Below, in pieces: positions 9,020 through 18,248 of a stretch of 64,000 nt of DNA; position 1 is the first letter of the stretch, and the number at the start of each line of letters is the position of its first letter. The notes beneath the pieces were generated by a model. It was not told where the DNA came from. It searched no databases and saw only the letters and a list, made by a program, of their open reading frames with translations. Both the position numbers and the translations under genes were made by a program. This DNA is from Vibrio pomeroyi (GTDB taxonomy: Bacteria; Pseudomonadota; Gammaproteobacteria; Enterobacterales; Vibrionaceae): the NCBI RefSeq assembly GCF_024347595.1, contig NZ_AP025507.1, positions 1,364,001 to 1,428,000 on the forward strand, read 5' to 3'.

Positions 9020-9040
9020 AAATAATAGTAATTATCATTT
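9020..9040. promoter_or_regulatory. Fur-box-like site upstream of the heme receptor
   Basis: The AT-rich AATAATAGTAATTATCATT is a good partial match to the Fur 19-mer and lies about 60 bases before the receptor start. Iron repression of heme receptors by Fur is well established in vibrios. Occupancy here is inferred from sequence alone. Confidence 0.6.
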
Positions 9041-9100
9041 AGATCCAATATTATCTTTCGCGAAATCAAGATAATACTATGGAATTAAGGTAACTATCAG

Positions 9101-11239
9101 ATGTATAAGCAATCCCTACTCTCTGCTTCAATCGTTTTAGCGCTTTCATCAACATCAGCCTTTGCTGAAGATTATGCCCTATTTGACGAGGTTGTTGTAT
9201 CGGCAACTCGTACTGAACAAAGCAAAGCAGATGTTTCAAGCTCTATTGAATCAGTATCTTCGGAAGATATTGATAATCAAATGTCTAACGACATAAAGCA
9301 AGCACTTCAGTACACACCTGGCGTAGAAGCTCAAGGTAGTGGACGTTTTGGTATTTCAGGCTTCAACATTCGTGGTGTTGAAGGTGACCGCGTTAAATTG
9401 ATGGTCGATGGTGTTCAACAACCTACTCCATATAATCCAGGTGCATCTGAACAACGCAAATATTCGAATGCGATTGAAGTAGACACATTGAGTGTGATCG
9501 AGGTGAATAAAGGACCTGCTTCTACGCTTTATGGTTCTGACGCTATTGGTGGTGCTGTACTACTAAGAACGAAGAACCCAGAGGATATGCTTAGAACAGA
9601 CGGCGATGAAAACCGTTTTGGCATCAAATCTAGCTACACTTCTGCTGACGAACAGTTTAAGAACACGCTTTCTTGGGCTATGCGTAAAGACAAGCTAGAA
9701 ACTATCGTAATGGCGACATACGCTCAAGGTCATGAAACTGAAGCGCATTCGTCAGGAAGTGATATTGAAGGCCCTGACCGTGGTGCAGCTAACCCTGCAG
9801 ATACCGAACTAAGCAACTTTTTAGCAAAAGCATTTTATAATGTATCGGATTCAAACAAGATCGGCTTAACCGTAGAACATTATCAGCGTCAATATGATGA
9901 AGATGAGTTAAATTACAACGGTTACACGCTAATGCCGGGCTTTGTATACACGGATAACTACAATGAAGACACCAACAAACGCTTCCGTGCAACATTGGAA
10001 CAGCAGCTTAAGCTTAACTCTTCTATTGCAGACTCTTTGGACTGGTCTTTAAGCTACCAAGATTCAAGTACTCTGAATAAAAACTACGATACAACAGGCT
10101 TTAACGGCCGTCGACTTCGTGAACGTGATGCATCAGATGTGAACATGCAAGTCGATACGCAGCTTTCTAAGTTGGTGAACATTAGTGGTGCTGATCATGA
10201 GTTTACGTATGGTTTCACTTACCTGCAAAATGATTTTGAGTTAGACAACACCGACTACAAGTTTGACCGAGGTACCGTTACTCCAGGTAGTACAGGTATC
10301 CCTGACGCAAAAATCACGCAATGGGGTGTTTTCCTTCAAGATCAAGCATTCTTCATGGATGACAAGCTCATAGTAACGGGTGGTCTACGTTATGACTCGT
10401 TTGTTGCTGACCCATCAACTGACGAAGGCTACACAACTGAATACGACAAGAATGAAGATGACGCATTTACAGCCAAATTAGGCTCGGTTTACCACATCAA
10501 TGATAGCTTGTCTGTATTTGGTCAGATTGGTCAAGGCTTCAAAGCTCCTTCTGTTTATGACCTTTACTACTTCTATAACCAAGGCGCTATCGTAGAGGCA
10601 AACCCTAACCTGAAAGCAGAAAGAAGCCTTTCTTATGAGCTAGGTCTACGTGGTAGCAACCAGTATGCTCGCTTCGAATTAAGCACTTTCTACACTGACT
10701 ACACTGATTTCATCAACGAAACGAAAACAGGTGAGCAAGGTGGAAAAGACGTATTTACGAAAGAAAACTTAGATGAAGTAACTATCTATGGTGCTGAATT
10801 CTCGTCAACCATTAACCTTGATACTCTGTTTGATGCACCTTACGGAACTTACACTCGCTTAGCTGTTGCTTATGCAGATGGCGAAGACAAGTCGACTGGT
10901 AAGTCAATTGATTCAGTTGCACCTCTAACAAGTACAATCGGTTTAGGTATTGAACGTGATAACTTCGGTTCAGCGTTGAATGTTAAAATGGTTGCTTCGA
11001 AGGATGATTGGAACTCTGACGACAATGTCGATGTATCTGGATACACAGTTGTTGATTTAACGGCTTATTACCGCCCGATGACCGATTTAACTCTGCGAGC
11101 GGGTCTATTTAACGCTCTAGATAAGAAGTACTGGTTGTACAGCGACATGTCTGGTAGCGCGCACGATTCTGACTTCAATACAGACATTAAGTCTCAACCT
11201 GGTCGTAACTGGGGCTTATCTGCAAACTACGAATTCTAA
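9101..11239 (+). CDS. hutA: TonB-dependent heme/hemoglobin receptor, HutA type
   Basis: This 712-residue outer-membrane receptor starts with a signal peptide (LSASIVLALSSTSAFA, cleavage near residue 22). A TonB box follows (DEVVVSATRTE), then a plug with GFNIRGVEGDRVKLMVDGV and NKGPASTLYGSDAIGGAV. The barrel carries GQGFKAPSVYDLYY and, about 15 residues later, ANPNLKAE; the FxAP and NPNL motifs are the hallmark of heme receptors such as HutA and HemR. The C-terminus ends in ANYEF, a typical barrel-assembly signal. Substrate is inferred as heme. A Fur-like site lies upstream and a strong terminator downstream. Confidence 0.88.
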   Translation: MYKQSLLSASIVLALSSTSAFAEDYALFDEVVVSATRTEQSKADVSSSIESVSSEDIDNQMSNDIKQALQYTPGVEAQGSGRFGISGFNIRGVEGDRVKLMVDGVQQPTPYNPGASEQRKYSNAIEVDTLSVIEVNKGPASTLYGSDAIGGAVLLRTKNPEDMLRTDGDENRFGIKSSYTSADEQFKNTLSWAMRKDKLETIVMATYAQGHETEAHSSGSDIEGPDRGAANPADTELSNFLAKAFYNVSDSNKIGLTVEHYQRQYDEDELNYNGYTLMPGFVYTDNYNEDTNKRFRATLEQQLKLNSSIADSLDWSLSYQDSSTLNKNYDTTGFNGRRLRERDASDVNMQVDTQLSKLVNISGADHEFTYGFTYLQNDFELDNTDYKFDRGTVTPGSTGIPDAKITQWGVFLQDQAFFMDDKLIVTGGLRYDSFVADPSTDEGYTTEYDKNEDDAFTAKLGSVYHINDSLSVFGQIGQGFKAPSVYDLYYFYNQGAIVEANPNLKAERSLSYELGLRGSNQYARFELSTFYTDYTDFINETKTGEQGGKDVFTKENLDEVTIYGAEFSSTINLDTLFDAPYGTYTRLAVAYADGEDKSTGKSIDSVAPLTSTIGLGIERDNFGSALNVKMVASKDDWNSDDNVDVSGYTVVDLTAYYRPMTDLTLRAGLFNALDKKYWLYSDMSGSAHDSDFNTDIKSQPGRNWGLSANYEF

Positions 11240-11270
11240 TTCGTTACAAACCTGAATTGCAGAAACTAAA

Positions 11271-11297
11271 AAGCCAGCTATAAGCTGGCTTTTTTCT
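11271..11297. terminator. Intrinsic terminator after the heme receptor, usable both ways
   Basis: AAGCCAGCT at 11271-11279 pairs with AGCTGGCTT at 11283-11291 around a short loop, followed by TTTTTC. The reverse strand gives GCTGGCTTTTTAG, so it can also end the small minus-strand gene at 11337-11411. Confidence 0.88.
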
Positions 11298-11336
11298 ATT
11301 TCACTAAAAATTGTATAAAAAAGGTATAAAGTGAAA

Positions 11337-11411
11337 TTACTTCTCTGCCATTTCTTTCTTAACCATTACTGCAGCAGCAACGATGAAAGTGATGATTAGG
11401 CCTAGTTCCAT
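11337..11411 (-). CDS. Predicted 24-residue membrane peptide
   Basis: ATG at 11409-11411 opens a 24-codon frame ending in TAA. The peptide begins MELGLIITFIVAAAVM, a single hydrophobic helix of about 13 residues, and ends in a charged VKKEMAEK tail, the usual shape of a bacterial single-pass small protein. A strong GGAG Shine-Dalgarno lies six bases before the start, much better than chance frames show. It sits alone between two terminators, the one after hutA and the one after galE. A possible promoter (TTGTGT, then TATATG after about 16 bases) lies upstream. I do not recognise it. Known proteins of this kind modulate larger membrane complexes; the partner here is unknown. Confidence 0.65.
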   Translation of the reverse strand: MELGLIITFIVAAAVMVKKEMAEK

Positions 11412-11524
11412 GATTAACTCCAAAGAAAATTAACATTAAACATATAATTCGCGTGCATAGTAACACAACGAATACAGAATGATACTTTTTAACCTCTAAT
11501 TTACTTTTTATTCGATTTAGATCA

Positions 11525-11552
11525 AAAAAGATGCCCTAAAGCATCTTTTTAT
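11525..11552. terminator. Intrinsic terminator of galE, bidirectional
   Basis: AAAAAGATGC at 11525-11534 pairs over ten bases with GCATCTTTTT at 11541-11550 around a CCTAAA loop. The minus strand yields a T-run directly after the stem, placed about 30 bases beyond the galE stop. Confidence 0.85.
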
Positions 11553-11579
11553 AAGTTAATCATTCATGAAACAACTAGA

Positions 11580-12593
11580 TTAACTAGGGAAACCATCAGG
11601 GTTAGTTGACTGCCAGCGCCATGTATCTTCGGTCATTTCTGTCAGTGTACGTGTCGCGTTCCACCCAAGCTCCTTCTGAGCTTTAGCCGGATCTGCCCAG
11701 CATTCTGCGATGTCACCAGCGCGTCGCTCAACAAGTTTATAAGGGATTTCCTTACCACTTGCTTGTTCAAACGCCTTAACCATGTCTAAAACACTTGAAC
11801 CATTGCCTGTACCAAGGTTATAGATATGAAGACCGTCTTTACGCCCTACTTTCTCAAGAGCTGCAATGTGTCCATCAGAAAGATCCATAACGTGGATGTA
11901 ATCACGAACACCGGTCCCATCTTTAGTAGGATAATCGCTACCAAATACCGATAAGAATTCACGGCGGCCTACGGCTACTTGAGAAACAAACGGCATTAGG
12001 TTGTTTGGGATGCCTTGTGGATCTTCACCTAGCTCACCACTTGGATGTGAACCAACAGGGTTAAAGTAGCGAAGTAGCGTGATGCTCCAGTCTGGATTCG
12101 CTTTTTGGAAGTCAGTAAGACACTCTTCAACCATTAACTTACTGCGCCCGTATGGGTTAGTCGCGCTTGTTGGGAAGTCTTCTGTAATAGGAACACTAGC
12201 AGGATCGCCATATACTGTTGCTGATGAGCTGAATACCAGTGTTTTTACACCAGATTCGCGCATCGCATCAACCAGGACCAAAGTGCCGTTCACATTGTTG
12301 TCGTAGTATTCAAGAGGCTTCTCAACGGACTCTCCTACAGCCTTTAGTCCTGCAAAGTGGATAACCGCTTCGATATTATGTTGCTTCATTGTTTCAGCTA
12401 AGAGTGCCTTATCGCGAATATCGCCTTCAATGAAAATAGGGCGAACACCAGACACCTTCTCGATACGATCAAGAACGCTTGGCTTACTGTTGTACAAGTT
12501 ATCGAAAAGAACAGGTGTCATGCCTGCGTGAATCATCTGGATACTTGTATGGCTGCCAATGTAACCCATGCCACCTGTAACTAAAACATTCAT
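11580..12593 (-). CDS. galE: UDP-glucose 4-epimerase
   Basis: This 337-residue protein interconverts UDP-glucose and UDP-galactose, supplying the Leloir pathway and surface polysaccharide synthesis. It is an extended short-chain dehydrogenase. NAD binding is shown by VLVTGGMGYIGSH at the N-terminus, the catalytic pair by YGRSK near residue 148 with the upstream SSSATVYG serine, and the substrate lobe by RYFNPVGSHPSGELGEDP and YIHVMDLSDGH. Length is normal. No galK, galT or galM adjoins it, so it may serve polysaccharide supply as much as galactose breakdown. The gap to the upstream cyclase gene is 81 bases. Confidence 0.95.
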   Translation of the reverse strand: MNVLVTGGMGYIGSHTSIQMIHAGMTPVLFDNLYNSKPSVLDRIEKVSGVRPIFIEGDIRDKALLAETMKQHNIEAVIHFAGLKAVGESVEKPLEYYDNNVNGTLVLVDAMRESGVKTLVFSSSATVYGDPASVPITEDFPTSATNPYGRSKLMVEECLTDFQKANPDWSITLLRYFNPVGSHPSGELGEDPQGIPNNLMPFVSQVAVGRREFLSVFGSDYPTKDGTGVRDYIHVMDLSDGHIAALEKVGRKDGLHIYNLGTGNGSSVLDMVKAFEQASGKEIPYKLVERRAGDIAECWADPAKAQKELGWNATRTLTEMTEDTWRWQSTNPDGFPS

Positions 12594-12674
12594 GTTTAGT
12601 AGACCTTAAATTTAAAATACTCAACCTATCACTTATGATACAACAACTTAGGTGCTGGTCACAAACCTATGGAG

Positions 12675-14651
12675 TTATTCGCTCTCATCAGAGAACACAA
12701 ACTGACCTTTTCCTTTATGTTTCGCTTGATACATCGCCTCATCGGCAAGTTTCAATATCCCATCAAGGTCTCGTTCTACCCCGTCAACCAAATGGATGCC
12801 TAGGCTTGCTCCAACATGCAGTGAGCGCTGCTTATAACTCACTTCTTGCTCGATAAGCCCCAACAAACGTTCAGCTAACCTAGCTAACAAGGTCTTGTTT
12901 GTCTGTTTAATAATAAGAACAAATTCGTCGCCCGACAAACGAGCCACTAAATCACCGGCGCGCACTTGTGATAAGAGGCGACTAGAGATTTCTTTGAGTA
13001 TTTCATCGCCTGCATCATGACCATAGGTGTCATTGACGTGCTTGAAACCATCTAGATCTAAGTAGATCACAGCAAAGTGTTGATTTGAATAATGGCTAGA
13101 CGTGACAACATCATCTAAAAACTTGTACAGTTGTGCCCTATTGGCTAAGCCCGTTAATGCGTCGTGATGGGCTAAATGTTCAAGCCTCTCCATCTCTTTG
13201 ACATTAGATAAGTCAGATAAAGTCAGAACCATATCAAACTCACCTTTTTTATTGTCAGATAGAACTCGGTTCACTTTGACGAACATCGGAACCACGGTGC
13301 CGGATACATTTTTCTCCCACACCTCCCCTTGCCATTGACCATAATTTTCCAATGAGCTTCGAATTGTAGGCATTAACGATGAAAACTGTTGCCAAGAGAA
13401 GACTTCAAACGGTGTTTTGCCCACCAGCAGATCTGCGTGATAGCCAAGTAGCTGTGTGACTGCTGGGTTAACCATGGTGATCACGTTTGACGAGTTCAGC
13501 ACGATCAATCCATCTTTACTGTTCTCAAAAACACCGGCCGCAATACGTTGACGGCTCATGGCGGTTTCTATATCGGTTACGTCTTGTATAGCAAACAAGG
13601 TATTCCCGTTTTTGGATAGCGATCGGCTGCTCACCTGAAGCCACTGTTTATTTTGAAAGAGATCAGTAGCTTTGATTAACTCATCGTTTAGCTCAATATT
13701 AGAATCGATAATTCCTTGTAAGAAACCGGCCTGCTTGGTTTGAACTAACTCTTGAATGGTTAGGTTTTCAAGAAACGCCTCCGTGCATTTGAATATGTCA
13801 CGCGTGGCCATGTTGGCATGTATAATCATTCCCTTGTTATCGACAACGAGGAGCGAATGCTGAACAGTCTCGATTACTTCATTCGCAAAAGCTTTCTCTT
13901 CTTGTAGCTTATCAAGCGTGAAATTGATTTGGCTGTCGCGATGCTTTAAACGCTCTAACATGGTGTTGAAAGCACGAACCAGTTCACCTATCTCGTCATT
14001 ATTAGACGTAATCAGTCTAGGTTGCTCTGCGCGACGTTCTACAAACGCCTGCATTGCTTCGTTAAGTTCGAACATTGGGTCAATGATAAAACGTTGTATA
14101 AGCTTAACTAACACGCCTCCGAGCACGATCAAAAGAACAAGGTAGATCCCTGCGACTTTAAATATATTGGTGAAGATCTTGGAAAAGGTTTGTTTAGAAA
14201 TGGTCACGCGTAGATTTGCGATGTTTTCATTATCGAGAATCACGGGCACCAACAGATAGATATAGTTCTCTGAAATCGCAAATTGTTGGGAGCCAATATC
14301 CTTGCGCTCCTCGGCAGTAGGCCTTGGTAGTTCGATATCGCTGACTTGATAGCTCGCGAATAGCTCGCCTTGCTTATCAAACAGTTTGACTCGAACAATG
14401 TCTCCATCAGCTACGAATGCCGATAGAATCTCGTTAGCTGATGTTTTATCTTCAAATAAGATGGCTGCTTGCAAGTTATAAGCAACGCCCTGCGCTAAGA
14501 CTTTCACTCGTTGTATTAGGTTATCTTTCTCGCGCTCAAAAGTGACAGTGTAATTTATTGATTGAATCGTAATAAACGCAACCGAGATAAACAGAATGAT
14601 CGGCAGAATAAGCTTGTTCTTAATGGAGATGTTATTGATGAAAGACAACAT
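12675..14651 (-). CDS. Membrane diguanylate cyclase, CHASE8-like/HAMP/PAS/PAS/GGDEF
   Basis: The 658-residue protein has a first membrane helix at about residues 14-32, a periplasmic sensor of about 130 residues, a second helix at about 168-190, and HAMP to about 245. The sensor resembles the CHASE8 domain of YfiN, with NLQAAILFEDKTSANEIL and VKLFDKQGELFASY. Two PAS-like units follow (about 265-370 and 385-495), then a GGDEF domain to the end. The active-site loop is RLSGDEF near residue 570; the first glycine is serine, a variant found in active cyclases. RAGD just upstream fits an RxxD product-inhibition site. It should make c-di-GMP under control of the periplasmic YfiR homologue encoded just upstream, whose stop codon overlaps this start. 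Confidence 0.88.
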   Translation of the reverse strand: MLSFINNISIKNKLILPIILFISVAFITIQSINYTVTFEREKDNLIQRVKVLAQGVAYNLQAAILFEDKTSANEILSAFVADGDIVRVKLFDKQGELFASYQVSDIELPRPTAEERKDIGSQQFAISENYIYLLVPVILDNENIANLRVTISKQTFSKIFTNIFKVAGIYLVLLIVLGGVLVKLIQRFIIDPMFELNEAMQAFVERRAEQPRLITSNNDEIGELVRAFNTMLERLKHRDSQINFTLDKLQEEKAFANEVIETVQHSLLVVDNKGMIIHANMATRDIFKCTEAFLENLTIQELVQTKQAGFLQGIIDSNIELNDELIKATDLFQNKQWLQVSSRSLSKNGNTLFAIQDVTDIETAMSRQRIAAGVFENSKDGLIVLNSSNVITMVNPAVTQLLGYHADLLVGKTPFEVFSWQQFSSLMPTIRSSLENYGQWQGEVWEKNVSGTVVPMFVKVNRVLSDNKKGEFDMVLTLSDLSNVKEMERLEHLAHHDALTGLANRAQLYKFLDDVVTSSHYSNQHFAVIYLDLDGFKHVNDTYGHDAGDEILKEISSRLLSQVRAGDLVARLSGDEFVLIIKQTNKTLLARLAERLLGLIEQEVSYKQRSLHVGASLGIHLVDGVERDLDGILKLADEAMYQAKHKGKGQFVFSDESE

Positions 14652-15178
14652 TACTTACCCTCCACAATTGAGATACGTAGAAGGTTTGAGCCGATAATGT
14701 AGTTACCTCTTTTAGCGTTGGTTAAGTTGATCTTTGGCTTGATTTTATTGTTGATGCGAGTGAGCTCTATGACTCCCCCGAGCTCAGTGAAATTTAATGT
14801 GTCGCTAATGGTAACCATATTGGGCGATACGTCATTACTATTGAGTTCAGTCTCAATCGAACCGCGTTCGACATCAGATAGATAAGTAATATTACATTCG
14901 GGAGAAATAGTTTGCTGAACGTGAATCGGCAATGAGCGAATCGACTTACCATTCGTAATAGAAATTAAAGTCTCGGCAACTTTCTGATTCCCCATAACGC
15001 AGAACTGAACAGAGTCCATCGAACTTTCATTGTGCCATTGAATAAAATTGGCAATCCTAAACAGGTAAACCGCTTTAACTTCATAAGGTTTAAAGCCCTC
15101 GGCGCTAACAATCGGCGAGAACGTTATTGCAAAAACCATGCAATAAATAAGTCGGCTAACTAACCGTCTAAAACTCAT
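14651..15178 (-). CDS. yfiR: Periplasmic YfiR-family (DUF4154) protein
   Basis: The 175-residue product has a signal peptide (LIYCMVFAITFSPIVSA, cleavage near residue 26). Its mature part starts like YfiR proteins: PYEVKAVYLFRIANFIQW, then FCVMGNQKVAETL, and ends with INLTNAKRGNYIIGSNLLRI. In Pseudomonas, YfiR sits in the periplasm and represses the cyclase YfiN until released. Two cysteines remain in the mature chain. The gene overlaps the upstream receptor gene by 11 bases (15168-15178) and the downstream cyclase by one base, so translation of all three is probably coupled. The symbol marks family membership rather than proven orthology. Confidence 0.85.
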   Translation of the reverse strand: MSFRRLVSRLIYCMVFAITFSPIVSAEGFKPYEVKAVYLFRIANFIQWHNESSMDSVQFCVMGNQKVAETLISITNGKSIRSLPIHVQQTISPECNITYLSDVERGSIETELNSNDVSPNMVTISDTLNFTELGGVIELTRINNKIKPKINLTNAKRGNYIIGSNLLRISIVEGK

Positions 15179-17231
15179 GAGATACCCTTACATAGACAGA
15201 CTCTTGATTGACACTTTTATCGGAAGTCATTTCAGCCTGATAGCCATTATCTTTACCAATGTTCTCGACGACCAATTCAATTAAAGGAGCGGCTTGTGAT
15301 TTCTTCCACGCCAATCGGGCATCAAAGGTCACCTCATGAGGGTAAGATTGCCATTCATATTGAGTTCCGTCTTCAGCGACCCAGTAATCAGGGTAATTCA
15401 CATTGATGTACTGTCCAATCACATCAAATTGCCAGCTATCTGTAATGTTCCACATCAGTTGCGCCGTCGCTAAGTGTTCATTATCGATGTCATAGTACAC
15501 GCTATTCTGTGGGTTGGACTTAGGGTCGTTTCCTTTGCTTTCGCCCTCTAATGTCGAGTAGGCGTAACTAAAATAGCTGGTAACGTCTTTCGTCAGTTTG
15601 TAAGTCGCACCGAGTTCTAGGCCATAGGTTTGAGCTTGGTAATCATCAGACAATGCACCGACATAAACGTGATTAGCCGGAATATCCGTAGGATCGTAAC
15701 TATGAAAGCGAAGGTTATCGTGTTCACTTAAATAGATCGTCGCATCTAGCTCAAAATCTGAATCGTTGGTGTAGCGATAACCCACTTCAACAGTCACAAC
15801 ATTTTCGTTATCAAGATTGGAATTCGATTTATAGACATCTAAGTAGCCCGCTCCAGAGTCCGGATAGTAACTATTAAAGTAATATGCGGAGTTACTGTCC
15901 ATATAAGAAGGTGCAACTACCGCCTTACTGACACCTGCCCAAATAGAGTGACGAAGATTGAGCTTATATAATCCGCGAATTTGAGGCGAAATCTCAGAAG
16001 AATGGTTTTGAGTGAAATGCTCTAATTTTGCGCCAATCGTGATTGAAAGTGCTTCTGTCCATTGCATTTGTGACTGCACGAACGCATTGGCGATGTAATC
16101 GTTGGCCGTTTCTATGTTGTAGGCACGCCCGTAATAGCTAGGGTTATACCAATCGACGTCACTTAACTGATTGGATGAGAAATCGAGGTGCATGTATCGC
16201 AGTCCACCGCCTAATGTTACCTGATGGCTCAGTGATAACTGATTGATCAACGTCGAGTCAAAATCAACGGTGGTATAACTTCCCGGCGCGTCGGGCGCGT
16301 TATCTTTATTGTATTCGCCCCATAACGAGTATGAGAGCGTCGAGTTGTCACTGATGTTTTGAGCGTTATTAAACTGTAGGTAAAAAGAGTGGCTTTCGTT
16401 ATCAAAATCATTAGCTTGGTAATCAACGAGAGTACCAGAGGTATCGTATTGAACAGAATATAACTCAGATTCGTAAAAGCTCTTTTCTCCGCCAATCCTT
16501 AAAGACCAATGTTGTTCTTCATCACTTGGTTGAAATACCATTCCAGCAGATTGCGCTTTCCATTTTTCAGATTCGTTAGAGCAGTAAGAAGGTTCTTCGC
16601 GGTATTTGTAGAACGCACGCGCATTCACATCTGAATTTAAGCTTAAGCCTTGCCTGACGCTGATTTCATAGTTATCAGTACTAGACGCTAAACCAGAAAT
16701 ATAAGTACCTTGAGTGTCGCTAGCTGATTTCGTGATGATGTTGACCACACCATTGACGGCATTACCGCCCCAAATTGTGCCACCCGGCCCTTTAAGCACC
16801 TCGATTCGTTCAATATCAGCAAGAATATAGTCAACGTCGCTCCAATAAGTGCCACCATAAACAGGGCTGAACAAACTACGTCCATCCATCATGACGAGCA
16901 TTTTATTGTATAAACCGTCATGAAAACCTCGAGTAGACACAAACCATGACGTTTCATTGAATTTAGTGACTTTTAGCCCCGGCACCAGCATTAAAACTTC
17001 GGCAATGCTTTTCGCACCGCTGCGCTGAATCCTCTCATTGGAAAGTACGTACACAGATGACGGAATATCTGTCAGTTTTTGTGTGACCTTAGATGCCGTT
17101 TCCATTTCAACATCAAGCATCGACAGCTCTTCAAGGCTCATAGACATGAGCTGATCTAAGGAGTTTTCCTGAGCCATTACACAAGCAGGTGTGGTTAATG
17201 CCAATCCTAAGCAAACTGGTCGGGAAATCAT
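15168..17231 (-). CDS. TonB-dependent receptor-like outer-membrane protein linked to a YfiR/cyclase pair
   Basis: The 687-residue protein has a signal peptide, then a SLEELSMLDVEMETASKV segment typical of one receptor family. The plug contains SVYVLSNERIQRSGAKSIAE, STRGFHDGLYNKMLVMMDG and LKGPGGTIWGGNAVNGVVNII, followed by a barrel ending in YVRVSHEF. No textbook TonB box is obvious, so energy coupling is unproven. The ligand is unknown; there is no iron-uptake gene beside it and I see no convincing Fur box upstream. Placement as first gene of an operon with YfiR and a membrane cyclase suggests it feeds ligand or envelope information into c-di-GMP synthesis, taking the place that YfiB has in Pseudomonas. 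That role is inference. Confidence 0.85.
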   Translation of the reverse strand: MISRPVCLGLALTTPACVMAQENSLDQLMSMSLEELSMLDVEMETASKVTQKLTDIPSSVYVLSNERIQRSGAKSIAEVLMLVPGLKVTKFNETSWFVSTRGFHDGLYNKMLVMMDGRSLFSPVYGGTYWSDVDYILADIERIEVLKGPGGTIWGGNAVNGVVNIITKSASDTQGTYISGLASSTDNYEISVRQGLSLNSDVNARAFYKYREEPSYCSNESEKWKAQSAGMVFQPSDEEQHWSLRIGGEKSFYESELYSVQYDTSGTLVDYQANDFDNESHSFYLQFNNAQNISDNSTLSYSLWGEYNKDNAPDAPGSYTTVDFDSTLINQLSLSHQVTLGGGLRYMHLDFSSNQLSDVDWYNPSYYGRAYNIETANDYIANAFVQSQMQWTEALSITIGAKLEHFTQNHSSEISPQIRGLYKLNLRHSIWAGVSKAVVAPSYMDSNSAYYFNSYYPDSGAGYLDVYKSNSNLDNENVVTVEVGYRYTNDSDFELDATIYLSEHDNLRFHSYDPTDIPANHVYVGALSDDYQAQTYGLELGATYKLTKDVTSYFSYAYSTLEGESKGNDPKSNPQNSVYYDIDNEHLATAQLMWNITDSWQFDVIGQYINVNYPDYWVAEDGTQYEWQSYPHEVTFDARLAWKKSQAAPLIELVVENIGKDNGYQAEMTSDKSVNQESVYVRVSHEF

Positions 17232-17399
17232 GCGCTCACCTAATCTACAAATAAATAGTATTCTTTTTTGATATGGGAACTATATATGAAATGCCGTACT
17301 AATAAATTATCAATAACAAAACTTTGAATTGGGTCACTGTTTAATTCTGTCATTTATACGAACGTCTTTAGATACCACAACGTAAAGGATTAGCACCAA

Positions 17400-18143
17400 G
17401 TGACAACGAAGATTTTGCTTAATTGCGACATGGGAGAAAGTTTCGGCAACTGGAAGATGGGAGATGATGAATCTGTCATGGAATGGGTCGATATGGCTAA
17501 CATCGCTTGTGGTTTTCATGCGTCCGATCCTCACGTCATGTCCAAGACCATAAAGCTTGCGCAGCACTACAACACGCAAATTGGGGCTCACCCGGGTTAT
17601 CAAGATCTTATTGGGTTTGGACGTCGATCAATCCCCCACACCATGGACGAGATCAGCGAGTTGGTGTGTTATCAGATCGGTGCACTACAAGCCCTTTGTC
17701 GTTATCACCATACTACGGTTGGATATGTGAAGCCTCATGGAGCTCTATACAACGATATGATGGCAAACACGGATGTGTTTAACGCCGTTGCTCAAGCTGT
17801 GGCTGAATTCAATATTCCGCTGATGATCCTGTCATCGTCTGACAATCAACAGTATCTGGATATTGCTGACGATCATGATTTACCGCTTTTGTTTGAAGCC
17901 TTCGCCGACAGAGCTTACTTAAATAATGGTCATCTAGCGCCACGAACACAAAAAGGCTCGGTGTACGTCAATCAAGACGATATTTATAACCAAGTCATGC
18001 AAATCATCAATTACGGGTCTGTAACAACCATTGAGGGCGAACGGTTACCTATTGAAGCTGATACCATCTGTGTTCACGGAGATAACCCTCAATCCATCGC
18101 ATTAATTAGAAAAATCCGACAAGACCTCAACGCTTTTAATTAA
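17400..18143 (+). CDS. pxpA: 5-oxoprolinase subunit A (LamB/YcsF family)
   Basis: The 247-residue protein matches PxpA: KILLNCDMGESFGNWKMGDDE at the start, MANIACGFHASDP, IGAHPGYQDLIGFGRR, GYVKPHGALYNDM and, near the end, ADTICVHGDNPQS. With PxpB and PxpC it forms the ATP-dependent bacterial 5-oxoprolinase that opens pyroglutamate to glutamate. Translation appears to start at GTG 17400, with AAGGA about ten bases upstream. It heads a three-gene plus-strand unit and diverges from the TonB-receptor operon. No pyroglutamate transporter gene is beside it, unlike many pxp clusters. Confidence 0.93.
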   Translation: MTTKILLNCDMGESFGNWKMGDDESVMEWVDMANIACGFHASDPHVMSKTIKLAQHYNTQIGAHPGYQDLIGFGRRSIPHTMDEISELVCYQIGALQALCRYHHTTVGYVKPHGALYNDMMANTDVFNAVAQAVAEFNIPLMILSSSDNQQYLDIADDHDLPLLFEAFADRAYLNNGHLAPRTQKGSVYVNQDDIYNQVMQIINYGSVTTIEGERLPIEADTICVHGDNPQSIALIRKIRQDLNAFN

Positions 18144-18248
18144 TATCAGTGCTTTCAATTTATGCCAGTGAGACTTGAATCCGTTTCTGCTCGTTGGCTA
18201 AGAACACTTTGTAAGCTGATACTGCGCTCAACATGGAAGTTGAAATAA

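Noticed and set aside
16247..16885. Open frames on other strands or frames inside the TonB-receptor gene and many other genes
   Set aside because: They lie in shadow of well-supported genes, lack ribosome sites and have no recognisable domains.
17232..17399. Possible Fur box between the receptor operon and pxpA
   Set aside because: The AT-rich stretch does not keep the NATWAT repeats; only the hutA promoter has a credible match.
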